Source: Trichoplax sp. H2 (lineage: Eukaryota; Placozoa; Uniplacotomia; Trichoplacea). Taken from it: DNA of 64,000 bases. The stretch lies in contig NOWV01000246.1 of assembly GCA_003344405.1 (NCBI GenBank), positions 1-64,000 of the forward strand, in the 5' to 3' direction. Position 1 is the stretch's first letter, and each line of letters begins with the position of its first letter. This document shows, piece by piece, positions 13,501 through 35,325 of the stretch. The position numbers and the translations under genes are program-made. Below the pieces are notes generated by a model. It was not told the DNA's origin. It searched no databases and was given only the letters and a program-made list of their open reading frames with translations.

Positions 13501-16500
13501 TTATAAACTTATTGATGAACGTAATTGAAAGGTCTTCGAAATATTAGGTTGGAACAGTACAGTAGGCTATAGTTGATAAAATTCTCTAATTTTAGAATTT
13601 TGTAGGTAAAATCGTATATGGAGTTTCTCTAGTATTATAAAACTCTAACTAACTGCTAAAATCGCATGCTTATTTTTATTAGAACTATCAGCTGGCTACT
13701 CCGATAGATCGTAACGGAAGATGCTTAACCGATCAAAATAGGTATAATATACGTAATATAGATTTTATAGAATTTTGCTCTTTACATAGTACTTTGCAAT
13801 CGAAGTCAGACAGATGCCGATGTTTCACTGTTTTCAAGAAATGATGAAATTACCCACAATCGTATGCTATATATATTTGTACTGCATTACGATTATATGC
13901 TGTAAGCTTGCTAAATTCATCTCGTAAGCAGATGTCAAGCTTTTGTTTTTAAATAGCAGTTGATCACCCTTTAAGTATCTATATACCAATGTACTGGTCA
14001 ACATTAGAAATTAGGCATCATCACTGTATATGTATAAAATAATTACTTAATTTTAAATCTAGATTAGCCAATAAGTAAGGGTCTTCTACAACTAATGATC
14101 CAAACACCTAGGGAATTTTAATTTAGATAAATTTAGGATCAAATACTGTATAGTAAAAGGTAAGTAACAATGCCACTCGCTCTGGTATGATTCCATATTA
14201 CACTTAATCTAACTTCTGTGGGCTTCAATCAGTATCATTGCCAATTCTACTATTAACGTCTATATTGCACGCGTATAGTAATATGTACTGTATGTTATAC
14301 AAAATGAGTCCCAGAATACAATAATTTAAGCAATTACTTAGTCCATCACCCTTAAGAGAAAGTTAAATTCAACAAATTTACTATATAACAAGGACTGCCT
14401 ACATCATTTAACAAAATGTAAGTTGTGTAAAAATCTTGATCGACAGACAAGATCAGCTAGTATATCAGTAATCAAACATTAATAACAACCTCAATCAATG
14501 GGTTTTATTCAAGAAATCTGTCAGTTTTAGCAAAATACGACCTTCATTGTTGAAAATGACCTTTACTCAGTTTAAAAATATCGGGCTAATTGGTAAAGTA
14601 AGGCCTTATCAACATTCCATATCATCTTATCTATTTACGACACCATGGGCGAATTGACTTAAGCTGAATTGAGATCTTTAAATTTTCTCCTATTACAAAT
14701 TAAAAGATACGCTTATTACAAATAAAAATCTAAAATTTGTGACTCGGGGAACTTTCCTAATTAAATAAATTATATTATATAATACAATGATTATTGAATT
14801 GGTTAGTTAAATTGTGTAATAGTAATGAAGAGTAAATGCTAGCATTATTAACAATGAGTTCCGCATGAAATAATATGTGGATCTTAAAAAGAAAAAAACA
14901 ATTACTAAATTGAATTTTATAGGTTTATAATAATCATAACTGAGATACTCACAGCATAAGATTATGATACGAGTATACTGTAAGCTCATAAAGCCCAGTA
15001 TACCGTTTACGGTACAGCTCAAGATACCAACGTACTGAATATTTATTTGATGAGAAAATCGTGAATTTGTGCTATTCATTTTTAGATTAAACCGACATAG
15101 CTAGAATATTAAATTTAAAAGTTAAAATCCATAAGCAATTTACCATTTTGTAGATATAATTCTGTTAATAAGCTAATTATAAATGAATAAAATATTCAAA
15201 TATTTTACTTTTAAATTAGTATTACTGCAAAAATTTCAGTCAGTAATCATGCTATTTATAATTATTACTTATACGCGTACATACAGCATTCAAATGATTC
15301 TAGTTCATACATCCAGTCTGAATAATCTTTCCGACAATCATTTTAGTTGGCCCTCCAAAAGAAAATAACTATTACTATATGAGGAATATTACGAGGGATG
15401 AAGAATGATTTATAGTATACTTCAATATAGCATTTTAATTTTTAGTCTACTCTCATGGATCCTGGATTGCAATCATTAGCAGAAACTTAAACTTATGCAT
15501 GCTCTAGTAAATAATAATAAAACCTTCCGTATCCCTATCACATCAGAGTAATTTCCTTTTAAATTATAACTTTATTGATTAATCTATGTCTATTACTGAC
15601 ACTCCAGTAATACATACGTTGTAATAAACTAGAATAAAATTAATTATCCATGATACAATAGCTGAGTCTAGTATATGATTGTATTAAAAGTAGTGTACTA
15701 ATTATGACAATATTGCCAAATGCTTCACTTCGGTATTTGGAATTGTCCTTTACCGCCCTAACCTCTTAAATTCATATTAGTAAAGCTATTTTCAAGCTGT
15801 ACGATTACTACTAGAGCATCTGATCTAAGATTATGTAGTTGCAGGCATTAACGTTGTAGGGAATTTATTTCCTGCAAGGTAGCATTTATTGGGACTAAAT
15901 AAGTCCATTTAGTTTGCGACTTAGCTGAGATTCTTGAGATGCTAATTGCAGTAAAATCTCCTCTACTTAACTAACACCCTAACACTAATTCTTTCTATTA
16001 TTGTGAGATTTCATAATTGAATATTCCAATAAATAATTGTTCAACATTAGAAAATACGGTTAATTCGCAAGCGCAATTAGTCAACTCAGAAGCGAAATTA
16101 TGCTCATGCCGGCTAGCATTACTGCGTCACGTTATTATCGTACGATGGATAATATAGGGAAGCGTTACAATGTAATGCTAACCAATATTTATATGTAGAA
16201 AGCCATACATGTCTTTAGCAGTTGCCCGATAGCTTCAGATAAAGAGGACCTAAGCACGCGTATAGCACTGGCAGTTATTGGATAGCTCTGCATCTATACG
16301 CACAGTATATTATATAGCTACATACTGTATAACGAACGGATACAGACCGCCATATATAACACAAACAATTATTGGTGGCTCTTTTCGTTCATTGTGAACG
16401 GAAGTGGCCGGTTAGTTAAACATGCGTATATCTGAAATGTATCATTTTGGTCCTGAAATATGTCATTATAGTAAGGAAAATCAATCAGCACATATTTTAT

Positions 16501-17345
16501 TTATTATGTATTTTAATCATCGTAACTTTGTTATGTTTTAAGTATTAGATACCAAATAAGGTCAAAAATGTCATTTTACCTTTGAACTTTGATTGTCCGA
16601 CACCGACTGATTAGCTTGAGATAATCTCACGTATAATATATTACTAGTACAAACTCTCGTCGCTTTGCTGACGGTTTGCGATAATGTACCCATTTGTTAA
16701 TAATTAACAGATAGTATTACCATTCGATATTATATATATCCCGTAATAGCCAGGCTCTACTATATATTCGCAGCTATGCTTCTAGAATACTACTTTTCAA
16801 TGATGCATTCACGGATGAAATGCTATGAAATGCTATATTAAGTTAAGATTAGTTAATGGTCCTAAGTACATTATGATAACTAATGTACGGTGATGGACAT
16901 ACCAAGTTAAGATTAGCAGGTACTGTAAGATATCTACAGTGCGGGACAATGTCCTTAGTACTGTGGTCAATTCTATACCAATCATTATAATGTGTCTAAG
17001 GATCGCTTGCTCTGTCGATAAAAACCGTTATAAGAAAATGTAAGAATCAAAATGGCTGTGTAGAAAACTCTATAAAGATTCTATGTTTATTCAATTTTCA
17101 TCAGAGTATTACATCAAATCAGAATTGAAAGGCCCAGTGGCCATCCTTAGCGATATAACGAATACTATTTTAAAAATCAGTACTCTGTAGAAATTACTAC
17201 CTTTATAAGAGCTATCGTTTTACATGAAGAAATCTTGAGGTAAAAAATACTGTAAGAATCTTATACTGACGTATTGAAATGAACCCATAATCACAGTCAT
17301 CTAACAGTAGTATAAATACCCCCGCGCTGCTCGTGGGTGGTATGT
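10596..17345. other. 6.7 kb gene-free stretch
   Basis: AT-rich, stop-dense DNA. Open frames at 11417-11653, 14807-15079 and 15183-15368 show low-complexity hydrophobic composition and no family match, so they are treated as chance. A TTAAGATTAG-type motif recurs near 16,838 and 16,904. No gene supported. Confidence 0.55.
10659..10664 (+). promoter_or_regulatory. Poly(A) signal of the desaturase
   Basis: AATAAA lies 64 bp after the desaturase stop codon in an AT-rich 3' flank. Position and sequence fit the canonical signal. Confidence 0.5.
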
Positions 17346-17562
17346 ACAGTATGTATGATAAACTGTCGCTAGAAATGGCATGATCAAGAAGATATTAAGT
17401 TAGTAAACAGCTAATATTGGGTATTGTTATCTATACAGGCCACAGTATATCATACAGTTTATCATACAGTATGTATGATAAACTGTCGCTAGAAATGGCA
17501 TGATCAAGAAGACATTAAGTTAGCAAACAGGTAATACTGGGTATTGTTATTTATACAATCCA
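17346..17562 (+). repeat. Tandem direct repeat, 120-bp period, two copies
   Basis: The segment beginning at 17346 recurs at 17466 with exactly 120 bp offset. The copies share about 95 bp with only a few substitutions. The spacer holds short inverted pieces of the same sequence (CATACAGT motifs). The second copy runs into a GGTTCGAAT element at 17567-17577 that resembles a tRNA B box. Possibly a small duplicated repeat unit. Confidence 0.85.
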
Positions 17563-19448
17563 CGCAGGGTTCGAATCTCTTACCGTATAAATGAGAATAT
17601 ACCCGTCTTTGTATTAAAGCACTAATTTCTAAGCAAAATTTTTTACGAAGATTGTCCACAGTATAGGTTTTAATTATTTTTATTTGGTGATATTACAATT
17701 ATAAAGCGAGAGCATCCGAAACGTACGATCCATCTTCAAATATTAAAATATAATATTTATGATACAGCAGAAATAAACGTACCGTATACAAGAGGTATTG
17801 CTGTCTTCATCAAATGTGTGAAAGTTATCGCAATTAGACCGTACTGAAGTCTTTTTAACATGTAATGAAATTTATGATGTTACTGATTAGTATAAAATTA
17901 GCTTGATTAATTAACCCCTGTCGCTTCAACGACAGAAATAACACAGTTTAAAGATCATGATTTAATCTTTGTTAATATACATATTTATGTAGTGTCCGAA
18001 CTTACAATCAAATGCTGTTTAGTGTAGCGTTCGCCTTGGGATACAGACTATGTGTCTGTAGGGGCCAATTGACCTATTGAACCTTTGAGAAGGGTACATA
18101 GCACATTCGATCTTCTGTACTGTACACTGTACAGTATAGTACAGATAGCTTTTTTTACATATTTACTATTTTTAATTTGCAACTCATTGAACCTTCCATG
18201 AGTTGCAAATTAAAAATAAAACTCTGATTGAGTGTAAGTATTGACCAAATCCGGCAAAATACTGCGGTACTTGAAGGTAGGTTGAGAATGAAGTGTTAAT
18301 CAGATGCGAACGACGTTTTATTAGTCTCCCTTCGCCCTACACAGTATATTATCCTGATCATCTGAACCTACCTTTAATTTTTTAGATCTAACTAGAGAGG
18401 GATAACATTAGACGAGTCTCTCCAGGATAAAAGATAAATATTTATATTTGCCCCTTTACAAACATCCCGTGGTGCTTACTTGCCCCTTGCCAAACCTGTC
18501 CGATAACCATAGATAACCAACCATAAGACATGGACATATACCACATGGAGGATAAATTAAATTGAATTATCTCATTAGATGAATCTATCGTTAAAACAAC
18601 AGTGCGTTTAGTACGAAAGTCGTGCTATATCCTCAAGACATTACATTTTGCTCAATATGAGACATTTAAACATTTTTCCTGCTTTCCAAGTCGTTGAAAT
18701 TCTAAATGTACTATATCTTCAAAGTATGCAAATGTCCTTAAATATTTGAAATTTAATTCAGCTATCTGTTCTTTCGTAGTCCTATAACATCTTCTACCTC
18801 TAGACTTTAGTCTACTTAGGTTAATTATAGCCAATTGCTAACTTTACCCGTATCTAACCCTATAAATAAGTATGTCTATCCTTACAATATAAAATAGTCA
18901 TCTTGAATCTATTAAGTAAGAATCTATTCGAGAGATACGTTTCGTACATAAACAACCCTTCGTATCACTGATTGTCAGCGTTAGATTTGCTTTTTTATCT
19001 TATCGTTCATTTAGTTTCTCTTCTTGACCTCTTACGGAAATTTATGAAATTCAATCAACTACTATATTTGACTTTATCTTCAAATGCAAAGTGACATTAT
19101 CCCATAGTTAACATCTCTACGTTAATACGTATACGAAATTAACTTTCTTACAAGAAGGTATTATTAGGATTTTGCATAAGCTACGGAACTGCCACCCGTA
19201 ATTATCGGGAATAATTTGGAAGTATGATCTAAAATAAACATTCATAAAAGTTATTATTCTTTTATTGGCTGAAAGTCCGTATTTTCGGCTAAAGTTCAAC
19301 TGGTTGACACTGTATGCCGCAGCGTGAAGACTCGATACATTACTTAAGTTGAACGAGTAAAGTTTTCAAGCAGAAACATCCGAAGGATCGCCGCTCGCTA
19401 GTAAATTCTTCAAAGAGGTTCCGGTAATAATTGCTTTTTCATCTACTT
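17563..19448. other. Gene-free stretch up to the gap
   Basis: Holds the 18167-18218 hairpin and a short CTGTCG/CGACAG stem near 17918-17935. A 60-codon frame on the minus strand (18652-18834) has no recognisable features. Nothing else supported. Confidence 0.5.
18167..18218. repeat. Perfect 20-bp inverted repeat (hairpin)
   Basis: Arms 18167-18186 and 18199-18218 are exact reverse complements around a 12-nt loop. A TGTACAGTATAGTACAG stretch sits about 30 bp upstream, and a second, looser inverted pair (18274-18283 with 18365-18374) follows. It could be the core of a decayed foldback element. Confidence 0.9.
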
Positions 19449-19494
19449 NNNNNNNNNNNNNNNNNNNNNNNNNNNNNNNNNNNNNNNNNNNNNN
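19449..19494. other. Assembly gap (46 N)
   Basis: Run of N. The sequence directly right of it is one copy of the duplicated block also found at 39044, so repeat-driven contig breakage is likely and the local order is less certain. Confidence 0.99.
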
Positions 19495-19870
19495 TTGAGT
19501 GAGGCATAAATCAAATATTAATTGTACTGGCTGTGCATTAAAGTAGGATCACTACAATCGATGCATCGCCATTGCGTGCTGCTACCTTCAAGCTGAGCAC
19601 AACATATAAATAACTTTTGGTCATCCAATATGATCGGAAAGATAGTGCTGACTACAAGAAATGATTGCTGATTAATTTACCATGATTTCCAACTAGAAAT
19701 AATATTGCGAACAAGGTATAACGACAGCAAGCAGCACTACTGGCAGGAAACTTCATCATCGACTTTAGTCAAAAGGATGCAGGGCGAGCTGCTGCCAAGC
19801 CGTTTCTTGTACTGTACAGTACAGTTCTTTATATATTTTATGGAGTACTGTAGATGTACTGTACAGTACA
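19495..19870 (+). repeat. Duplicated block, copy 1 (adjoins gap)
   Basis: Matches 39044-39425. Over the first 306 bp there are no indels and only two substitutions (19672 T versus 39221 C; 19786 G versus 39335 C). Beyond that the copies diverge slightly inside GTACW repeats. The block starts exactly at the gap, so its true left end is unknown here. No transposase-like frame or clear terminal inverted repeat is visible. Confidence 0.95.
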
Positions 19871-20014
19871 GTACTGCCGTACAGTATACAGTACTGTACA
19901 CTGTACAGTACTGTCTGAACTTTGCCATACTGTACAGTACAGTACAGTATTTTCCAGTTGCTGTCAGAGTAAATGTACTGTACAGTACAGTTCAGTACTG
20001 TAGTGTACAGTATT
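19808..20014. repeat. GTACW pentamer array A
   Basis: Runs of the pentamer GTACW (W is A or T, switching irregularly between units) interrupted by short unique pieces. A further short run lies at 20129-20148. The pentamer is self-complementary in register, so both strands read the same repeat and contain no stop codons. That explains the open frames on both strands, which are not genes. It lies about 450 bp upstream of the TPI start codon. Confidence 0.9.
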
Positions 20015-20460
20015 TTTACTAATATTTTAGTAACCATTTTTGTCTGTTACAAAGCTTGGATGCTTGAAAAACACTTATTCTGGACAGGTGTAGTGATCAG
20101 TCCACAGGACTCCAGGTAGTAGTCCAGGACTGTACGTACAGTACTGTAATGTTTTCTAAATTTTGACTCTGTTATATTAATAAACATTTTCTGTCGTAGC
20201 GTACGTGACTGATTTACTTACTGTATGCAGATATTTTCTGTGGGATCACGTAATGACTGCTTTGCACAATCATTGCACAGAAATACAGTATAATATATAG
20301 TACTGTATGGCATGGTTGTGGCATGTACTAAACGTATCTCTATCACCCGTAGAAATAAACCTCACCAGCTTGACTAGGTGACAGTTTGCAGTTTGTACTT
20401 ACTGGAAGCTGATTTGAACTTCATTTACTGTTCAGCACGATAGCATAGAAGTGTAGTAAA

Positions 20461-22468
<2,008 letters not shown>

Positions 22469-22599
22469 TTAATGATTTCGACTTGATTTGGCCATTGCCC
22501 TAACTATTTTAGCAAGGGTTGCTTCATATGTTTAATGTTATTATTTAGTACATGCTGTTCCCTTGTCTGTTATTGATTGCTAGCATTCCATTATATTGA

Positions 22600-22605
22600 A
22601 ATAAA
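22600..22605 (+). promoter_or_regulatory. Poly(A) signal of TPI
   Basis: AATAAA about 130 bp after the TPI stop codon, before the convergent epsin gene. Confidence 0.45.
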
Positions 22606-23609
22606 ATTGAAAACAACCTTATTGTTACATAATGTTGGTATTCATGAAAGTATCAACTATTAAGACAGACTTAATTGTACAGTAATGCATTTATAGCTCA
22701 TCGCAAGCTATTATAATAACCCTCAGAATGTTAACGCATAGGAAATTTCTGCCATTTTAGGCTCAAAATGAAACTTAACTGCTAACTGTCTTCGGTTCTG
22801 TCCGTAGTGATGCATTAACCAGGTTGAACATACTGCAGTATGGCTCCATTTAAAACTGAATTTCAGATAACGAATAGCTTAGTACCGATATTAGCTAAAG
22901 CACACGGAATTATAGCGGAAATGGCTATAATGATAAAATATATAATTGATCCTCAGACGGCTAGAGAATTTACAATTTATTAATCTTCTAAATTACAGTA
23001 ATTAAAATGAATTGAGATACGCACTTTCGAGTAGTGTCAAAGAATCTTAAGTATTTAATACGTTCATCGATAGGTGTAGCATTAGTAGCAACAGCATTCA
23101 TTCCGAAACACGACCACTGTTACAGTAGAATGTCAAGTAAAAAGTCTTAAGTGTTAATAATTGCTCGTAAATTAGTCGTTTTGACTTAGTGAATAGGTTG
23201 GGCATTGAAATTCACAACTTAAATGACCAAGTCGCTACTATCGGAGTACCCGAGAACTAATGCACAAATGTAACTTTAATGAATAGCAATTCTACAAAAA
23301 CAATAATTATTATCTTAAAATAAGGATGGCGTACTAGCCAATTTGAAGTATCAATTATGATTAATATATAAACCTCTCTTATGTTGATTTTATTACATGT
23401 CTAAGGTAATTAATTGACAATTTGGATAACTGATACTAAAGAATACGAGTACTTAAACTATTCATTTATGACTGTTTCACAAAGTTACTTGTACTGTGCA
23501 AGACTTTTAAAGGATATTAACTTGTCAGGTTCTTAAGATTTATATAGCGTTAGCAAATCCTAGACTAATAAAATTTGTTGGGATTCATAACTATTTCACG
23601 GTAATATAG
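22606..23609. other. Convergent intergenic stretch between TPI and epsin
   Basis: AT-rich sequence between two 3' ends (TPI plus, epsin minus). No exon-like segment seen; it presumably contains the epsin 3' UTR. Confidence 0.5.
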
Positions 23610-25565
23610 TTAAAATGGATTTGTAAAGTTTTGTGCTGGGAATGGTTGCATAGGCTGGTCATAAGGTGTACTGCCAACAGGAGCAATACCTGGAGCCATA
23701 GGTGACATTCCAGTGGCTGCAGTATTACGCAACTGATTCATAGATGGCCGCTGTTGCGGCTGACAGAAAGGATTTTGGGGTCGTTGATTGCTTGAATTTT
23801 GAAAAGGGTTGGTCGACATTCCATCAGCAACAGGAGCATTTACGACCAATGTTTCTAAATTGACTAAAGACGAGTTTTCGCCTAAGAAACTCTTAGCGTC
23901 TTTTAATTTTGATGATGAATTCGATGTATCTCCATGAGCAACCTGATTGATATTCATCGGTGTCAATATGGAAGCGTTATTGGTATTATCAGCACCTTCT
24001 GATGCGCTTGGATTAGTTAATCGTAATGATGCAAAATCATCTAATTCATCCTTCTGAGCAGATGGTTTCGATTGCCAAGGGTCACTTTGAGAGGGAGCCG
24101 ACGTTTCATTTTGAGTGGCCCATGGATCATTGGCTGCTGCTACTGGTTGATTATTATTTAAAGAAGGAGCAGCTGCAGCTTTAACAGACTGAATAGGAGG
24201 TTCTGTATTCGAACTCCATTGGTCAGTATAAAGTTGTGGGTTAGCCGTCGTTTGCTGTTGAAAAGGATCCACAGACTGACTTACTGAGGCTTGGGTTGGA
24301 ACATTACCGACAGGTATGTTATTAGACGACCAAGGATCACTTGTCGTGGCTGCTGTCTGATTTAATGGTTGCGCCGGCTGTGCAGACCAAAGATCAGTAT
24401 TGGACACTGAAGTCTGAACCGGATTTGCAGGTTGAGTAGACCATGGATCCTTATTGGTAACCAATGCTTGTGAACTTGCAGGAGGCGCTGACCAAGGATC
24501 ATTGGTGGTGACTTGGGCAGAAGTTTGCGGTTGCGTTATGTTGCCAGTGGATTGAATTGAACTAGCTGCTGATCCCCAAGGATCTACCAAAGCATTGGAT
24601 TGCATATTTACAGAAGGAGGCTGACTTTGCACTGCAGGAAACGAATTTGCTCCTGAGGACCAAGGATCACCGCCCACAGTACCTCTATTTGAAATCGTTT
24701 GATTTTGCTGATTAACAAGAATACTTTCATTGATGGCTTTCTTGAGCTGTTGATCTTCGTGTAGTTGCCGTTTCTCGTGATCTTGAGCAGCTTGTCTACT
24801 CATTGCAAGGGCTAAATTTAATTGCATTTCCTCTTCAGCAGCTGTTGATGGCGCATCAGATATCACAGAATCAACCGTCGTTATGCCAACACTACTCGGT
24901 ACAGCATTGGTGGTATTAGCGCTAACAACGGTTGGGACTGCGACTGGGGCTGGAGCTGGGGCTGGAGCCTGGGCAGGAAGTGGAGGCGGATAAGCAACAC
25001 TAACTGGTACACCAACAACGGTCGTTGTTGGATGGAATGTAATCTGTTGTGAAGTAGGGTTCGAAGGCGGTGTCTGCATTACTGGCTTTCCAGTTTGGCC
25101 ACTAGCCCTGATAAATCTTTCTTTAGCTTTGAGAGCCTTTTCTCGTTCTTCTTTCAATCGTTCGTCGTCCTTTAATAGAGCAACCAAATGCTTGGCTTTT
25201 TCTCGAACATTTAGTCCCTGATCCTTGTTGTCTTTATCAATAAATTGAAAATCCTTCAGCGTCTGGATAGCAAAGATATTCTCGCGACAATTTTGCGTTA
25301 CTCTGTCCGATCCAGTCTTGATGATGTATTCCAACAAAGTCAGTGCTTTATAAACGTGTCTCCAGTTCTTACCATGATCATTTAAACGTTTCCAAACAAT
25401 ATCCATAATTTCTTGAAAAGCAGACATGTTGTAAGTTGCGTCGGCAATTTCGGTCATGATGGTGGAACTTGGGCCCCATGGATCATTCGAGGTAGCTTCT
25501 CGTACCTTCCTTTGGACATCAGTATAATTATAAACTACATTCTTAAAGGAACGCGTGATCGGCAT
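23610..25565 (-). CDS. Epsin, clathrin adaptor (651 aa)
   Basis: One uninterrupted coding exon; the first true ATG of the frame is at 25565. Residues about 8-143 are an ENTH domain with the characteristic REATSNDPWGPSS and HGKNWRHVYKAL segments. It folds an amphipathic helix on PI(4,5)P2 and bends membrane. Two ubiquitin-interacting motifs follow (about 243-258 and 270-283). Next is a Pro/Ala-rich linker, then a disordered tail with seven DPW motifs (plus DLW and DQW variants) for AP-2, one DPF, a clathrin-box-like LVNLE and three NPF motifs for EH-domain partners, the last at the extreme C-terminus. Motif order equals vertebrate epsin 1-3. It acts in clathrin-mediated endocytosis of ubiquitinated cargo. 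It starts head-to-head with the ABCC gene, with GTACW arrays between them. Confidence 0.97.
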   Translation of the reverse strand: MPITRSFKNVVYNYTDVQRKVREATSNDPWGPSSTIMTEIADATYNMSAFQEIMDIVWKRLNDHGKNWRHVYKALTLLEYIIKTGSDRVTQNCRENIFAIQTLKDFQFIDKDNKDQGLNVREKAKHLVALLKDDERLKEEREKALKAKERFIRASGQTGKPVMQTPPSNPTSQQITFHPTTTVVGVPVSVAYPPPLPAQAPAPAPAPVAVPTVVSANTTNAVPSSVGITTVDSVISDAPSTAAEEEMQLNLALAMSRQAAQDHEKRQLHEDQQLKKAINESILVNQQNQTISNRGTVGGDPWSSGANSFPAVQSQPPSVNMQSNALVDPWGSAASSIQSTGNITQPQTSAQVTTNDPWSAPPASSQALVTNKDPWSTQPANPVQTSVSNTDLWSAQPAQPLNQTAATTSDPWSSNNIPVGNVPTQASVSQSVDPFQQQTTANPQLYTDQWSSNTEPPIQSVKAAAAPSLNNNQPVAAANDPWATQNETSAPSQSDPWQSKPSAQKDELDDFASLRLTNPSASEGADNTNNASILTPMNINQVAHGDTSNSSSKLKDAKSFLGENSSLVNLETLVVNAPVADGMSTNPFQNSSNQRPQNPFCQPQQRPSMNQLRNTAATGMSPMAPGIAPVGSTPYDQPMQPFPAQNFTNPF

Positions 25566-25661
25566 TCTCAATAGTCAAATAAACTAGTTTTATAAACTTG
25601 TAACTAGATTAAAATATAGTAAATGCAGTTAAGACATTCGCTTTTCAACGCAGCGCGACGA

Positions 25662-26425
25662 CAAGTACCGTACAGTACGCCAACAGCAATAAATGCCTGT
25701 AAAATAAAATGGCTTTTAGACTGGACGACTTACAGTACAGTACGGTATTTTACGAGTAGTGTACAGTCCTAGAACTACCCATTCATGTACTGTACACTGT
25801 ACTGTACAGTACATTACAGTACAGTACAGTACAGTACTGTACAGTACAAGGACTTCTGGAAAGAAAATGAATTTCTCTTCAAATCTTGTACAGTACTGTA
25901 CTGTACAGTGTACAGTGTACAGTAGTGTACAGTACAGCACAATACATCTGACAGGTCTATCAAATGGTAATACTATCTGTTAAATGAGCCCATTATCGTA
26001 AACCGTCAGCAAAGCGACGGGAGTTTGCACTAGTTTACTTCATTTATGTCCATATTTACTGTACTGTAGCGTCTCTGCCGTACAGTACAGTACTGTACTG
26101 TACAGTGCAATTTACAGCACAGTTTAGAATTAATAGTACTGTACACTGTACACTCAGTACTGTACTGTACGTACAACATTATTTGATATCGTTATTACAG
26201 TACTGTACTGTACCGTACTGTACAGTATGTACTGTACTGTACGTTGTCGAGAGAGTTCAATGGTTCGATTGTACTGTAGATTGTACTGTACACTGTCAGG
26301 ACTGACTGTACCTTGGACTACGCACAGTAGTAGAAATCACTACTATTTATATTAACGTGTAATTCGACCGAAGTGCTATTGTACAGTACTGTACTGTACT
26401 GTACAGTACAGTACAGTAGTAAGAA
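25662..26425. repeat. GTACW pentamer array B (several clusters)
   Basis: Clusters of GTACW units, densest around 25731-25750, 25788-25850, 25888-25935, 26057-26104, 26137-26172, 26201-26244, 26264-26300 and 26380-26420, separated by 30-100 bp of unique DNA. The A/T position varies from unit to unit. The array lies immediately 5' of epsin (ATG at 25565, minus strand) and in the promoter interval shared with the ABCC gene. Open frames here on both strands are by-products of the repeat. Confidence 0.92.
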
Positions 26426-26497
26426 GTTCTTACTTAATTCTCATTGGCTGACGTACTTGCATAGAAACTTCTTGACAAAAAATTTGACCTCTTTATA

Positions 26498-26766
26498 ATG
26501 GCTCCAACATTAAGGTATTTGAAAAGGGAGGCAATTTTGAAGTGGGATAAATGGAGGTTCGTAATAAGAAAGGTAAATATAACTCGAGGATTTCACAATA
26601 AATCGCCACCACTTCTTGGGTATCTTAGTCAGTATTTTATTAGTTCTCCAACATGGCATTTATATTCGTTTAAAATTACACAATAGTAAAACAGGTTAAA
26701 ACTGGTCATTCAATCGGAAAATTACAACCCATACAAAATGTTGCAAGCACTAGTCTATCTCTTTAA
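26498..26766 (+). CDS. Possible small two-exon gene (48 aa), unrecognised
   Basis: ATG at 26498 opens 25 codons rich in Arg, Lys and Trp up to a good donor after 26572. A second exon 26695-26766, after a CAG acceptor, continues in phase for 23 codons to TAA. The predicted product is a short basic protein with no family I recognise. Unspliced, the same ATG gives a 62-aa frame. It sits between GTACW arrays B and C and could be transcribed toward the ABCC gene. Both exons are short enough to arise by chance, so confidence is low. Confidence 0.27.
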
Positions 26767-26863
26767 ATTGCTTAGTTAATACTGGATGTACAGTATTAGA
26801 CCTCCCAAGAAGAGATCAACTAAACTCAATTCTACAGTAGCATTTACAACCAGACGAAATTGC

Positions 26864-26952
26864 TGTACTGTACACTGGAGTGTACAGTACTGTAGAGTAC
26901 AGTGTACAGTACAGTACAGTACAGTGTACAGTGCATATTGCATAGTACTGTA
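26864..26952. repeat. GTACW pentamer array C
   Basis: Dense GTACW run about 90 bp upstream of the ABCC start codon at 27038, in the same divergent promoter interval as array B. Confidence 0.88.
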
Positions 26953-27037
26953 CACGCTAACCTCGCTTTTATCTCTCCTCCCGTTCATCAGTGATTGAAA
27001 CACTCACAGTAGACGGGAATGACATAGCTTTTTAGAA

Positions 27038-35325
<8,288 letters not shown>

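Noticed and set aside
17521-17590. tRNA gene
   Set aside because: A-box and B-box spacing fits, but acceptor and T stems do not pair well. Kept only as a possible tRNA-derived repeat.
19705-20037. Open frames on both strands rich in Tyr-Cys-Thr-Val-Gln
   Set aside because: They are translations of the GTACW pentamer, which has no stop codon in any frame. The same artefact appears at 25716-25983, 26105-26305, 26776-27003 and 39254-39526.
25662-26425. CRISPR-like spaced repeats
   Set aside because: Repeat units are 5 bp and spacers irregular, in a eukaryotic sequence with introns. It is a pentamer array, not CRISPR.
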